In this document: one piece after another, positions 7,719-16,500 of the stretch
Layout: each line of letters opens with the position of its first letter
Position numbering within the stretch: position 1 is the stretch's first letter
Source: Streptomyces silvae
GTDB lineage: Bacteria; Actinomycetota; Actinomycetes; Streptomycetales; Streptomycetaceae
NCBI RefSeq assembly: GCF_016745505.1
Contig: NZ_JAERUC010000138.1
Location: 1 to 64,000, forward strand
Direction: 5' to 3'
DNA length: 64,000 nucleotides
Notes under the pieces: model-generated
Told to the model about the DNA's origin: nothing
The model's database searches: none
What the model saw: only the letters and a program-made list of their open reading frames with translations
Made by a program: the position numbers and the translations under genes

Positions 7719-8633
7719 GTGCTCGATCTGTCCCGGCTGCGCGCCCTGCACGCCGTCTCCGTCCACGGCTCCGTCGCGGGCGCCGCGGCAGCTCTCGGCT
7801 ACACCGCGTCGGCGGTCTCCCAGCAGATCACCAAGCTGGAGCGGGAGACCCGTACGACGCTGCTCGAACGGCGCGGTCGTGGGGTGGCCCTCACCGAGGA
7901 GGCGATCCATCTCGCCGCCACCGCCCAGCAGTTGCTGGCGATCGTGGAGCAGGCGGAGACGACGCTGGAGCAACGCAGGGGGCAGCCGACGGGCCGGCTG
8001 TCCATCGCCGCGTTCGCCTCGGCCGCGCGCGGACTGCTGCCGGGGGTGCTGGCGGAACTGGACCGTGAGCACCCGGAGCTGGACGCGCGGCTCACCGAGG
8101 TCGATCCGCACCTCTCGGTCGACCTGGTGGCGAAGGGCGTCGTCGATCTCGCGGTGGCCCACGACTGGGACATCAGCCCGCTGCCCGCACCGGAGGGCCT
8201 CGCCCAGGCGGTCCTCGGGGACGATCGGTGCGACCTGCTGGTGCCCGAGGGCCATCCTCTGGCGGGCCGGGAGGCGGTGCGGCGGGAGGAGCTGGCGAAG
8301 GAGCGGTGGGTGTGCCAGCCGCCCGGCACGGTGTGCCACGACTGGCTCGTACGGACGCTGCGTGCGGCGGGGTACGAGCCGGACATCCGGCACCGCGCGG
8401 AGGAGAACCACACCCAGCTGGCCCTGGTCGCGGCCGGGCTCGGCGTGGCGATGATCCCCCGGCTGGGACGCGGCCCGCTGCCGCCGGGCGTGGTCGCGGT
8501 GCGGCTGGACCCCGTACCGGTGCGGCGGCTGTACGCACTGTGGCGTACGGAGGCTGCGCGGCGGCCCGCGATCATCGCCGCGGTGTCGGCGCTGCGGGAT
8601 GCGGCCGAAGCGCTCCGGACGGCGGAGGACTGA
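7719..8633 (+). CDS. LysR-family transcriptional regulator
   Basis: A 304-residue regulator. The N-terminal winged helix (LSRLRALHAVSVHGSVAGAA then SAVSQQITKLERETRTTLLER) precedes the periplasmic-binding-like effector domain from about residue 90. GTG at 7719 is preceded by CGGAGG. LysR proteins bind the shared intergenic region and activate the divergent gene in response to an effector. The 99-bp gap to the DMT exporter is the presumed binding site, though I could not pick a convincing T-N11-A dyad. The effector is unknown. Confidence 0.92.
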   Translation: MLDLSRLRALHAVSVHGSVAGAAAALGYTASAVSQQITKLERETRTTLLERRGRGVALTEEAIHLAATAQQLLAIVEQAETTLEQRRGQPTGRLSIAAFASAARGLLPGVLAELDREHPELDARLTEVDPHLSVDLVAKGVVDLAVAHDWDISPLPAPEGLAQAVLGDDRCDLLVPEGHPLAGREAVRREELAKERWVCQPPGTVCHDWLVRTLRAAGYEPDIRHRAEENHTQLALVAAGLGVAMIPRLGRGPLPPGVVAVRLDPVPVRRLYALWRTEAARRPAIIAAVSALRDAAEALRTAED

Positions 8634-8713
8634 CGGGTTTCCGGCGCCGCGCCCCATGTCCGGGCATGTCCTCCCACCCCCGCGTGTGGCACGCCCGTTC
8701 TCGGGCCGCCCCC

Positions 8714-8740
8714 TTGACTGGTAGTTACTTTCCATATATC
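8714..8740 (+). promoter_or_regulatory. candidate promoter of the GH3 hexosaminidase gene
   Basis: TTGACT at 8714-8719 and an AT-rich TATATC at 8735-8740 (15-bp spacer), in a strikingly AT-rich patch for this genome. Repeats of TTTCC/GGAAG nearby (8729-8763) may be regulator contacts. It lies 44 bases before the start codon. Confidence 0.4.
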
Positions 8741-8783
8741 CGTACCTTCTTGGAAGTTTCTTTCAGCACCGGAAGGGGCTCAC

Positions 8784-10640
8784 GTGCACCACCGCACCTC
8801 CAGACGCACCCTCCTCACCGCCACCGCGGCAACGGCCGCTGCCGCGGCGACCGGCGTCGCCGCTCTTCCCGGCGCCGCGCAGGCAGCCACGGCCGGGACC
8901 TCCACGGACAGCCGTCTCAAGCGGCTCATCGCCCAGATGAGCCTGGAGGAGAAGGTCGGCCAGCTCTTCGTGATGCGGGTGTACGGGCACTCCGCCACCG
9001 AGCCCGACCAGGCGGACATCGACGCCAACCTCGCCGAGATCGGGGTCCGTGACGCCGCCGAGCTGATCTCCACGTACCACGTCGGCGGGATCATCTACTT
9101 CGCCTGGGCGCACAACACCCGCGATCCGCACCAGATCGCCGACCTCTCCAACGGCATCCAGCGCGCCGGGCTCGCGGGCCGCACCCCGCTGCCGCTGCTG
9201 GTCTCCACCGACCAGGAGCACGGCATCGTCTGCCGTGTCGGGGAGCCCGCGACCCTGCTGCCGGGCGCGATGGCGCTGGGCGCGGGCGGTTCGCGCTCCG
9301 ACACCCGGGAGGCAGCCCGGATCGCCGGTGCCGAGCTGGCCGCCCTGGGCATCAACCAGAACTACGCCCCGGACGCCGACGTCAACGTCAACCCGGCCAA
9401 CCCGGTCATCGGCGTACGCTCCTTCGGCTCCGACCCGCAGTCCGTGGCCGGCCTGGTCACCGCGCAGGTGAAGGGCTATCAGGGCGCCGGGATCGCCTCC
9501 ACCGCCAAGCACTTCCCGGGTCACGGCGACACCAGCACGGACAGCCACACCGGGCTGCCCGTCATCACGCACACCCGCGCACAGTGGGCCGAGCTGGACG
9601 CCCCGCCGTTCCGGGCGGCCGTCGCCGCGGGCATCGACTCGATCATGACCGCGCACATCGTGGTGCCCGCCCTGGACCCCTCCGAGGATCCGGCGACCCT
9701 GTCCCGCCCGATCCTCACCGGCATCCTGCGCGAGGAGCTCGGCTACGACGGTGTCGTGGTGACCGACGCCCTGGGGATGGAGGGCGTCCGCACGAAGTAC
9801 GGCGACGAGCGCGTCCCCGTCCTCGCGCTGCTGGCGGGCGTGGACCAGCTGCTCAACCCGCCGGACCTCAAGGTCGCCTGGAACGCCGTCCTGGAGGCCG
9901 TGAGGAGCGGCGAGATCAGCGAGGCCCGCATCGAGGAATCGATCCTGCGCATCCTGCGGCTGAAGACCCGGCTCGGGCTGTTCCGCGATCCGTACGTCAC
10001 CCACCGGGGCGTCGACCGCACGGTCGGCATCCGGTCGCACCTCGCCGCCGCCGACCGGATCGCCGAGCGGACGACGACGCTGCTGACCAACACCGGTTCG
10101 CTGCTGCCGCTCTCCCGCCGGTCCCACAGGAACGTCCTGGTGGTCGGCGCCGATCCGGCCTCGCCCTCCGGCACGACCGGCCCTCCGACGACGACGCTCG
10201 CCGGGGCCTTCGAGGAGCTGGGATTCGCGGCGACCGCGCTGTCCACCGGCACGGCACCCACCCAGGCGAAGATCGCCGAGGCGGTGGCCGCGGCGAAGGG
10301 CAAGGACGCGGTGGTCGTGGGCACGTACAACGTCACGGCCGCCAGCACCCAGCGCACCCTGGTCAGCGCCCTGGCGGCGACCGGGGTCCCGGTGATCACG
10401 CTCGCGATCCGCAATCCGTACGACGTCGCTCACCTGGCGGGGACCGGCCATGCGGCGAGCCTCGCCGCGTACTCCTGGACGGATGTGGAACTGCGGGCCG
10501 CCGTCCGGGTGATCGCGGGGCGGGCCCGGCCGGAGGGCAGGCTGCCGGTCCCGGTGCAGCGGGCGGACGCCCCCGCCCAGGCGCTGTACCCCGTCGGCTA
10601 CGGGCTGTCGTACCGGCGCTACGTCACACCCTCGCCGTAA
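8784..10640 (+). CDS. secreted GH3 beta-N-acetylhexosaminidase (NagZ type)
   Basis: A 618-residue exported enzyme removing terminal beta-GlcNAc from chitin or peptidoglycan fragments. It has a Tat-type signal (TSRRTLL at residues 5-11, cleavage near AQA-ATA). The GH3 barrel carries the NagZ loop KHFPGHGDT...DSH from K242 with its catalytic His/Asp dyad. The nucleophile is D328 in VVVTDALGM. A C-terminal alpha/beta sandwich follows. The NagZ loop separates it from ordinary beta-glucosidases. GTG at 8784 follows GGAAGGGG. It stands alone with its own AT-rich promoter and a strong hairpin downstream, so it is probably monocistronic. Confidence 0.9.
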   Translation: MHHRTSRRTLLTATAATAAAAATGVAALPGAAQAATAGTSTDSRLKRLIAQMSLEEKVGQLFVMRVYGHSATEPDQADIDANLAEIGVRDAAELISTYHVGGIIYFAWAHNTRDPHQIADLSNGIQRAGLAGRTPLPLLVSTDQEHGIVCRVGEPATLLPGAMALGAGGSRSDTREAARIAGAELAALGINQNYAPDADVNVNPANPVIGVRSFGSDPQSVAGLVTAQVKGYQGAGIASTAKHFPGHGDTSTDSHTGLPVITHTRAQWAELDAPPFRAAVAAGIDSIMTAHIVVPALDPSEDPATLSRPILTGILREELGYDGVVVTDALGMEGVRTKYGDERVPVLALLAGVDQLLNPPDLKVAWNAVLEAVRSGEISEARIEESILRILRLKTRLGLFRDPYVTHRGVDRTVGIRSHLAAADRIAERTTTLLTNTGSLLPLSRRSHRNVLVVGADPASPSGTTGPPTTTLAGAFEELGFAATALSTGTAPTQAKIAEAVAAAKGKDAVVVGTYNVTAASTQRTLVSALAATGVPVITLAIRNPYDVAHLAGTGHAASLAAYSWTDVELRAAVRVIAGRARPEGRLPVPVQRADAPAQALYPVGYGLSYRRYVTPSP

Positions 10641-10665
10641 CCACCCAATTGAGCTAAAAACACCC

Positions 10666-10712
10666 CGTGCACCTGGCGTGTGCCCGCCCCGGCGGGTGAC
10701 GCTGGGTGCACG
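10666..10712. terminator. long two-part hairpin
   Basis: A 14-pair outer stem (10666-10679 with 10699-10712, including two G:U pairs) encloses an inner stem CCCGC(C)/(G)GCGGG (10683-10696) across a small internal loop. It lies 25 bases after the hexosaminidase stop and 30 bases before the next start. A terminator is most likely, but it could also act in the leader of the downstream gene. Confidence 0.7.
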
Positions 10713-10742
10713 CCTTCGTGGGCGTACGGGGGGTCGTCGTCC

Positions 10743-11378
10743 ATGGAAGAGCGCCGTGCCGCAGGGATCTCGCGCACCCTTCTGCCCGCCCTCCTGGCCC
10801 TGGTGGCGGTGCTCGGTCCGAGCGCCTGTCGCCCGTCGCCCGGCAGCGCCCAGGGCGCACCCGCGGGCGGGTCACCGGGCAGCGCGGCGCCCTCGGGGTA
10901 CGGGGTGGAGTTCCTGGGGCCGGAGGACTGCAGCTCGCGCGGTGCGGCGTTCCGTGAGGTGTCGTGCCGCAGCGAGAAGGCGGCGGCGAAGGTGCTGGCC
11001 CGGCACACCGGTGCGCCGTCGGACGGACCGGCGTGCCCGCCGCCGACCGACTTCGTCCTGCACATCTCCCCGGGCGGCCCCACCGCGGCGGACGGCGGCC
11101 CCGCCACACCGCGCGGGTACGCGTGCATGCGCAATCTGGAGTCCCCGCACCCGGGCGACCCCGGCCGGGGCGGCGGTCCGCTGACGGTCGTCGGGGACTG
11201 TGTCCAGGGCTTCCGCGAGGGCGAGGTGAAGGAGACCGCCTGCGACGGATCGGGCGAGCGCCCACCGGAGTTCGTGATCGTCTCGGCGGTGGCGCGGCGC
11301 GCGCTCTGCCCCGGCAGCACGGATCTGTATGTGCGGCTGGGCGGGGACGAGCCGGTGGGCTGTGCCCGCCGGATGTGA
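10743..11378 (+). CDS. hypothetical secreted protein, possible lipoprotein
   Basis: A 211-residue protein I do not recognise. A hydrophobic N-terminus (LLPALLALVAVLGPSAC) ends at a cysteine near residue 29, which could be a weak lipobox (PSAC lacks the usual Leu at -3). A Gly/Ser/Pro-rich linker follows, then a compact domain with about eight cysteines (GPEDCSS, EVSCRSE, ACPPPTD, YACMRN, GDCVQG, TACDG, ALCPG, VGCARR). That is a pattern of disulfides in an extracytoplasmic protein. The ATG at 10743 has a G-rich stretch upstream. No neighbour suggests a function. Confidence 0.7.
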   Translation: MEERRAAGISRTLLPALLALVAVLGPSACRPSPGSAQGAPAGGSPGSAAPSGYGVEFLGPEDCSSRGAAFREVSCRSEKAAAKVLARHTGAPSDGPACPPPTDFVLHISPGGPTAADGGPATPRGYACMRNLESPHPGDPGRGGGPLTVVGDCVQGFREGEVKETACDGSGERPPEFVIVSAVARRALCPGSTDLYVRLGGDEPVGCARRM

Positions 11379-11413
11379 ACAACACCCGGCGCGCACAGCC
11401 CACTTCGGCCTAC

Positions 11414-11432
11414 GCGTCCGCGTTACGGACGC
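11414..11432. terminator. hairpin with a stop codon in its loop
   Basis: GCGTCCG (11414-11420) pairs perfectly with CGGACGC (11426-11432); the five-base loop CGTTA contains the TAA stop of the minus-strand peptidase gene. It lies between convergent genes and may serve as a compact terminator. Confidence 0.5.
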
Positions 11433-12907
11433 AGCGTCCCCCGGTCCCGCTCCAGTTCGTCGTCGCGCACGTCCAGGCGCTTGTCGAACGTCGCGAGGGG
11501 CTTCGCCTTCGCCGGGTCGGCCTCGACGGCCGCGGGCGCGACCCCGGCCCAGCGCAGGATGGCCGCGGTGGCCTTGGCCTTCTCGTCGGCGACGAGTCCG
11601 GCGACCTTGGAACCGTGGTTGCCGCCCGGCACCGTGTAGACGTAGCTGTCACGGGCGCCGCGGCCCAGGTGGAAGGGCTCGGCACCCCACGGGTCGTTCT
11701 CGCCGTAGACGTACAGCATGTTCCTGGCGTTGTTCCGGACCCAGCTGTCCACGTCACGCATGGCCGAGGGCTGGAACTTCATCGGGATCGAGCGCGGCAC
11801 GAAGGTGCGCGGCGGCTGGTAGCCGTAGCGGCTCAGCTTCCCGAGCCAGGGCTGCTTGATGTCGGGCGACCCCAGCTGGGTGCCGGCCTGGTAGTAGTAC
11901 GGCGTGTACGTCTCCAGGCCCTGGTCGGCGTAGGCGGAGAAGCCCGAGATGCCGTCGATGGAGTCCCAGATCTCCTGGTCGGTGGCGTTCGGCGCGTCGG
12001 CCGGGATGGTGTCGCAGTCGGCGAGCAGGCTGTACTGCCAGTACGCCCACACGTAGTCCATGACCACGGCCTCGTACGCCTTGTCGAGGGTGCCGACCGT
12101 GTTGAACGTGAGGCCGTTCGCGGCGGCGTACTCCTTGTACTTCTTCTCCAGCGGCTCGCGGCGGACGAGGGCCTCGCGCTGGACGCCGTTGAGGCGGTCG
12201 CGGCACTCCTTGGTGCCGACCTTCGCGAAGAACCGGTCGTACGCCGAGTCCTCCTTGTTGTTCACGTCGTTGGGCGCGACGTAGGCGACGACGCCGTCCA
12301 TGTCCTTCGGGTAGAAGCGCTCGAAGTAGGTGGCGGTCATGCCGCCCTTGGAGCCGCCGGTGGTCAGCCAGTTCTTCGAGTAGATCTTCTTCAGCGCCTT
12401 GAAGACCCGGTGCTGGTCGCTGGCGGCCTGCCAGATGTCGAGCTTCGACCAGTCGGCGGGCGCCGGGCGGGACGGGGTGAAGAACCGGTACTCCAGGGAG
12501 ACCTGGTTGCCGTCGATGATCTGCGTGGGCTCACTGCGGCTGGGGTTGGTCGAGACGTTGTAGCCGCTGGTGAAGAAGACCGTGGGCCGGGTGGTGTCCT
12601 TGTGCAGCAGGGTGATCCGCTGCTGGAAGGTGCCCTTGGACGGGTGCTTGTGGTCGACCGGCTGGGTGTAGTTCAGGACGAAGAAGCGGTAGCCGGGGTA
12701 CGGCTTCTCCTCGATCAGGCTCATTCCCGGGATGGCCAGGATGCGGTCCTTGATGTCCTCGCTGCTGCTCTCGCTGCTGCTGGTGTGGCCGCTGCTCTGC
12801 TTCGCGGCCGGTTCTGCGGCGGTGGCCGCTCCGGCCGAGGCTCCGGTCGCACTCACTGTGCCTATGAGCACGGCGAGCGACAGAACACCTCTGAGCGCCT
12901 TGCGCAT
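11423..12907 (-). CDS. secreted S37-family (PS-10 type) aminopeptidase
   Basis: A 494-residue exported serine peptidase of family S37, whose type member is a Streptomyces PS-10/tripeptidyl aminopeptidase. A signal peptide (RKALRGVLSLAVLIGTVSATGASA, cleavage near residue 30) precedes a low-complexity Ser/Glu stretch and the catalytic domain. The nucleophile is S186 in LTTGGSKGGMTA; the acid and histidine are likely in YVYGENDPWGAE and VPGGNHGSK. It probably trims tripeptides or prolyl peptides from the N-terminus of extracellular protein fragments. It starts at ATG 12907 with GGGAGGGTGC upstream. Downstream lies a convergent lipoprotein gene. Confidence 0.88.
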   Translation of the reverse strand: MRKALRGVLSLAVLIGTVSATGASAGAATAAEPAAKQSSGHTSSSESSSEDIKDRILAIPGMSLIEEKPYPGYRFFVLNYTQPVDHKHPSKGTFQQRITLLHKDTTRPTVFFTSGYNVSTNPSRSEPTQIIDGNQVSLEYRFFTPSRPAPADWSKLDIWQAASDQHRVFKALKKIYSKNWLTTGGSKGGMTATYFERFYPKDMDGVVAYVAPNDVNNKEDSAYDRFFAKVGTKECRDRLNGVQREALVRREPLEKKYKEYAAANGLTFNTVGTLDKAYEAVVMDYVWAYWQYSLLADCDTIPADAPNATDQEIWDSIDGISGFSAYADQGLETYTPYYYQAGTQLGSPDIKQPWLGKLSRYGYQPPRTFVPRSIPMKFQPSAMRDVDSWVRNNARNMLYVYGENDPWGAEPFHLGRGARDSYVYTVPGGNHGSKVAGLVADEKAKATAAILRWAGVAPAAVEADPAKAKPLATFDKRLDVRDDELERDRGTLRP

Positions 12908-12984
12908 GCACCCTCCCCTTGATTCACGACAGTCGCCGTGAACCTAGCGGGGGCAACACCTGCCACGCCAGACCCACTCGCACC

Positions 12985-13494
12985 TCAGCACAAGATCCAC
13001 CCGGTCGAGCCGGAGGAACCACCGACGGAACCGGAGGCGCGGACGCAGCGGTTCAGCGCGTGCACGGTGACCGGGCCGGCCAGCTTGGTGAAGCGGCCGC
13101 TGTCGACGACCGCCCGGCCGCCGCGCGGCTGGAGCGACACCCGCATCGCCCGGCGGGCGCCCGGCTTCTTGGCGACGGCGACGGCGCACGCGTAGGCGCG
13201 GCTCTTGTAGACGCGCAGCGAACCCGTGGAGAATGTCACCGTCTTGACCAGCCGTCCGGAGCAGGCCGACGCGGCCTGTGCGGGGGCCGGGCCGGTGGGG
13301 CCCAGCACCAGCACCAGTGCCCCGAGGAGCGGCAGGACGAGGAGCGACACCGCCGTGCGTCCGGGCCGGCCCGGACGCGCTGTGCGCCCCTTGGGCCCCG
13401 TCGGCACCTTCGGTCTCCGCGACCCCGGCCGTCTCGTCACACCGTCACCGCTCACGCCGTCCATCTCGTCCGTCCCGTCCACCTCATCGAACAT
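12985..13494 (-). CDS. small secreted protein of unknown function
   Basis: A 169-residue protein I do not recognise. A charged N-terminus of about 45 residues precedes a hydrophobic segment (AVSLLVLPLLGALVLVLGP) and a signal-peptidase-like site APAQA. A roughly 90-residue mature domain follows with four cysteines (SACSGR, YACAVA, NRCVRA and the C-terminal WILC), so two disulfides are plausible. The start was placed at ATG 13494 because GAAGG sits five bases upstream; ATGs at 13506 and 13515 are alternatives. Paralogue-like small cysteine-rich exported proteins are common in streptomycetes. No function can be assigned. Confidence 0.6.
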   Translation of the reverse strand: MFDEVDGTDEMDGVSGDGVTRRPGSRRPKVPTGPKGRTARPGRPGRTAVSLLVLPLLGALVLVLGPTGPAPAQAASACSGRLVKTVTFSTGSLRVYKSRAYACAVAVAKKPGARRAMRVSLQPRGGRAVVDSGRFTKLAGPVTVHALNRCVRASGSVGGSSGSTGWILC

Positions 13495-13566
13495 ACTGAC
13501 CTTCATCAGACACATGTGCGCATGGGTGTACGACGCGGGAGAGCGGCCTTCAGTTGCGGAACGGCG

Positions 13567-16500
13567 TCAGACGCCCGCCGGAGTGTCCTCTCCTATGCCC
13601 TCCCCTATGAAGGTGCGCCACAGCCGGGCGTACGTACCCTCCCTGGCCAGCAGCTCGTCGTGCGTGCCGTCCTCGGCGACCCTGCCCCGGTCCATCACGA
13701 CGACCCGGTCGGCCCGGGCGGCCGTCGTCAGCCGGTGGGCGACGACGAGGGTGGTGCGCCGTCCCGCCAGCCGGTCGGTGGCCTGGTTGACCTGGGCCTC
13801 GCTGGCCAGGTCGAGGGAGGCGGTGGCCTCGTCGAGCAGCAGGATGTCGGGGTCGACCAGCTCGGCGCGGGCGAGCGCGATCAGCTGGCGCTGGCCGGCC
13901 GAGAGGTTGCGGCCCCGCTCGGCGACCTCGTGCAGATAGCCGTCCTCCAGGGTGGCGATCATCTCGTGTGCGCCGGCCGCCCGGGCCGCCGCCTCCACCT
14001 GGGCGTCACTGGCCTCCGGAAGCCCGTACGCGATGGCGTCGCGGACCGTGCCCTCGAAGAGGTACGCCTCCTGCGGGACGACTCCGAGCCGGTGCCGGTA
14101 CGCCGTCCTGTCGAGCAGCCGCAGATCCGTGCCGTCCGCCGTGATCCGTCCGCTCGTCGGGTCGTAGAAGCGGGCGACGAGCTTGACCAGGGTGGACTTG
14201 CCCGCGCCGGTCTCGCCGACGAAGGCGACGGTCTGGCCGGCGGGGATCCGCAGATCGATCCCGGTGAGGGCCTCCTCCTCGTCGGCGTACGCGAAGGAGA
14301 CGCCCTCGAAGGCGATGTCGCCGCGCAGCGAGGTCACGTCCTGCGGTGCGTCGTGGTCGGCCGTGGAGGTCGGCTCCCGCAGGAGTTCCTGGATCCGGCC
14401 GAGCGAGACGGTGGCCTGCTGGTAGCCGTCGAAGACCTGCGACAGCTGCTGCACGGGGGCGAAGAACAGGTCGATGTAGAGCAGGTAGGCGACCAGGGCG
14501 CCCGTGGTCAGCGTGCCGTTGTCGACCCGCCCCGCGCCGACGATCAGCACGGCGGCCGCCGCGACCGAGGCCAGCAGCTGCACGAACGGGAAGTAGACGG
14601 AGATCAGCCACTGGCCGCGCACCCTGGCCTGGCGGTAGTGGTCGCTGCGCGCCGCGAACCGCTCGGCGCCGTCGCGCTCGCGCCGGAACGCCTGGACGAT
14701 CCGCAGCCCGGCCACGGACTCCTGGAGGTCGGCGTTGACGACGCTGATGCGCTCACGGGCCAGCTCGTACGCCTTGACGCTCTTGCGGCGGAAGAAGAAC
14801 GTGCCGACGATCAGCAGCGGCAGCGTCGCGAAGACGACCAGGGCCAGCTGGACGTCGAGGACGAGCAGCACCACCGTGATGCCGAGGAAGGTGACGACGG
14901 AGACGAAGGCGGTGACCAAACCGGTCTGCAGGAACGTCGACAGGGCGTCCACGTCCGTGGTCATCCGGGTCATGATCCGGCCGGTCAGCTCGCGCTCGTA
15001 GTAGTCGAGGCCGAGCCGCTGGAGCTGCGCGAAGATCTTGAGGCGCAGGGAGTACAGCACGCGCTCGCCGGTGCGGCCCGTCATCCGGGTCTCACCGATC
15101 TGCGCCGCCCACTGCACGAGGACGGCAAGCAGCCCGAATCCGGCGGCCGCCCAGACCGCGCCGAGCGCCATCTTGGTGACGCCGTCGTCGATGCCGTGGC
15201 GGATCAGGACCGGGAGGAGCAGGCCCATGCCCGCGTCGACGGCGACCAGCCCCAGGCTCACCAGCAGCGCGGCTCCGAAGCCGTGCAGCAGCCTGCGCAG
15301 GCCGTACGACTTCTCCGGGCGCACCGCGCTCGCCTCGTCGATGGCGGGGGTGTCGGTGGCGGGGGGCAGTGCCTCGACCTGGGCGAGCAGCTCCGGGGTG
15401 GCAGGCATCCCGGCGGCGGCCGTGTCCCGCTGTTCGTCCTTGCGGATCCAGAGCCCCGGGGTGACCCCGCGCTCGGCGTCGAACTCGGCGTCGAGCTCCT
15501 CCTGGAGCGCGCGGTCGTCCTCGGGCGCCGTGGAGGCCGCCGGGCGGTGTCCGGGTGAGGTGCCGCCCAGCTCGTCGGGGTCGGTGAGCAGCCTGCGGTA
15601 GAGGGCGGAGCGGCGCTCCAGCTCCTCGTGCGTGCCGATGTCGGCGAGCCGCCCCTGGTCCAGGACGGCGATGCGGTCGGCGAGGCCCAGGGTGGAGCGG
15701 CGGTGGGCGATCAGCAGGGTGGTGCGGCCCTCCATGACCTGCGCCAGGACCTCGTGGATCTCGTGCTCGACCCGGGCGTCGACGGCCGAGGTCGCGTCGT
15801 CGAGGAGCAGGAGCCGGGGGTCGGTGAGGATCGCGCGGGCGAGCGCGACCCGCTGGCGCTGGCCTCCGGAGAGGGTGAGCCCGTGCTCCCCGACCTTGGT
15901 GTCGTAGCCCTCGGGCAGCTCGGAGATGAAGCCGTGCGCCTGGGCGGCGCGGGCGGCCCCTTCGATCTGCTCCCGGGTGGCGCCGGGGTATCCGTACGCG
16001 ATGTTGGCGCCGACGGACTCGGAGAAGAGGAAGCTGTCCTCCGGTACGAGCCCGATCGCGGCCCGCAGCGACTCCTGGGTCAGCTCACGGACGTCGTGGC
16101 CGCCGACCAGGACGGCGCCGTGCGACACGTCGTAGAAGCGGGGCAGCAGGAGCGAGACGGTGGACTTGCCGCTGCCCGAGGCGCCGACGACGGCGACGGT
16201 CTCGCCCGGCTCGATGGTGAGGGAGAAGCCGTCCAGGACGGGGCGGTCCTCCTCGTAGCCGAAGCGGACGTCGTCGAACTCGACGCTCGCGGGGGCGTCC
16301 GCCGGGAGGTGCTTGGTGCCGTCCGCCATGGACGGTTCGGTGTCGATCAGCTCCAGGACGCGCTCCACGCCGGCGCGTGCCTGCTGGCCGACGGTGAGGA
16401 CCATGGCGAGCATCCGGACCGGGCCGACGAGCTGGGCGAGGTAGGTGGAGAAGGCGACGAACGTGCCCAGCGTGATCTCGCCCCGGGTGGCGAGCCAGCC

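Noticed and set aside
12919..15558. Long plus-strand open frame of 879 codons opposite the ABC exporter
   Set aside because: Antisense frames stay open in DNA this rich in G/C at third positions. Its composition (Gly/Arg/Asp/Val-rich, no domains) is that of a shadow, while the opposite strand encodes clear ABC motifs.
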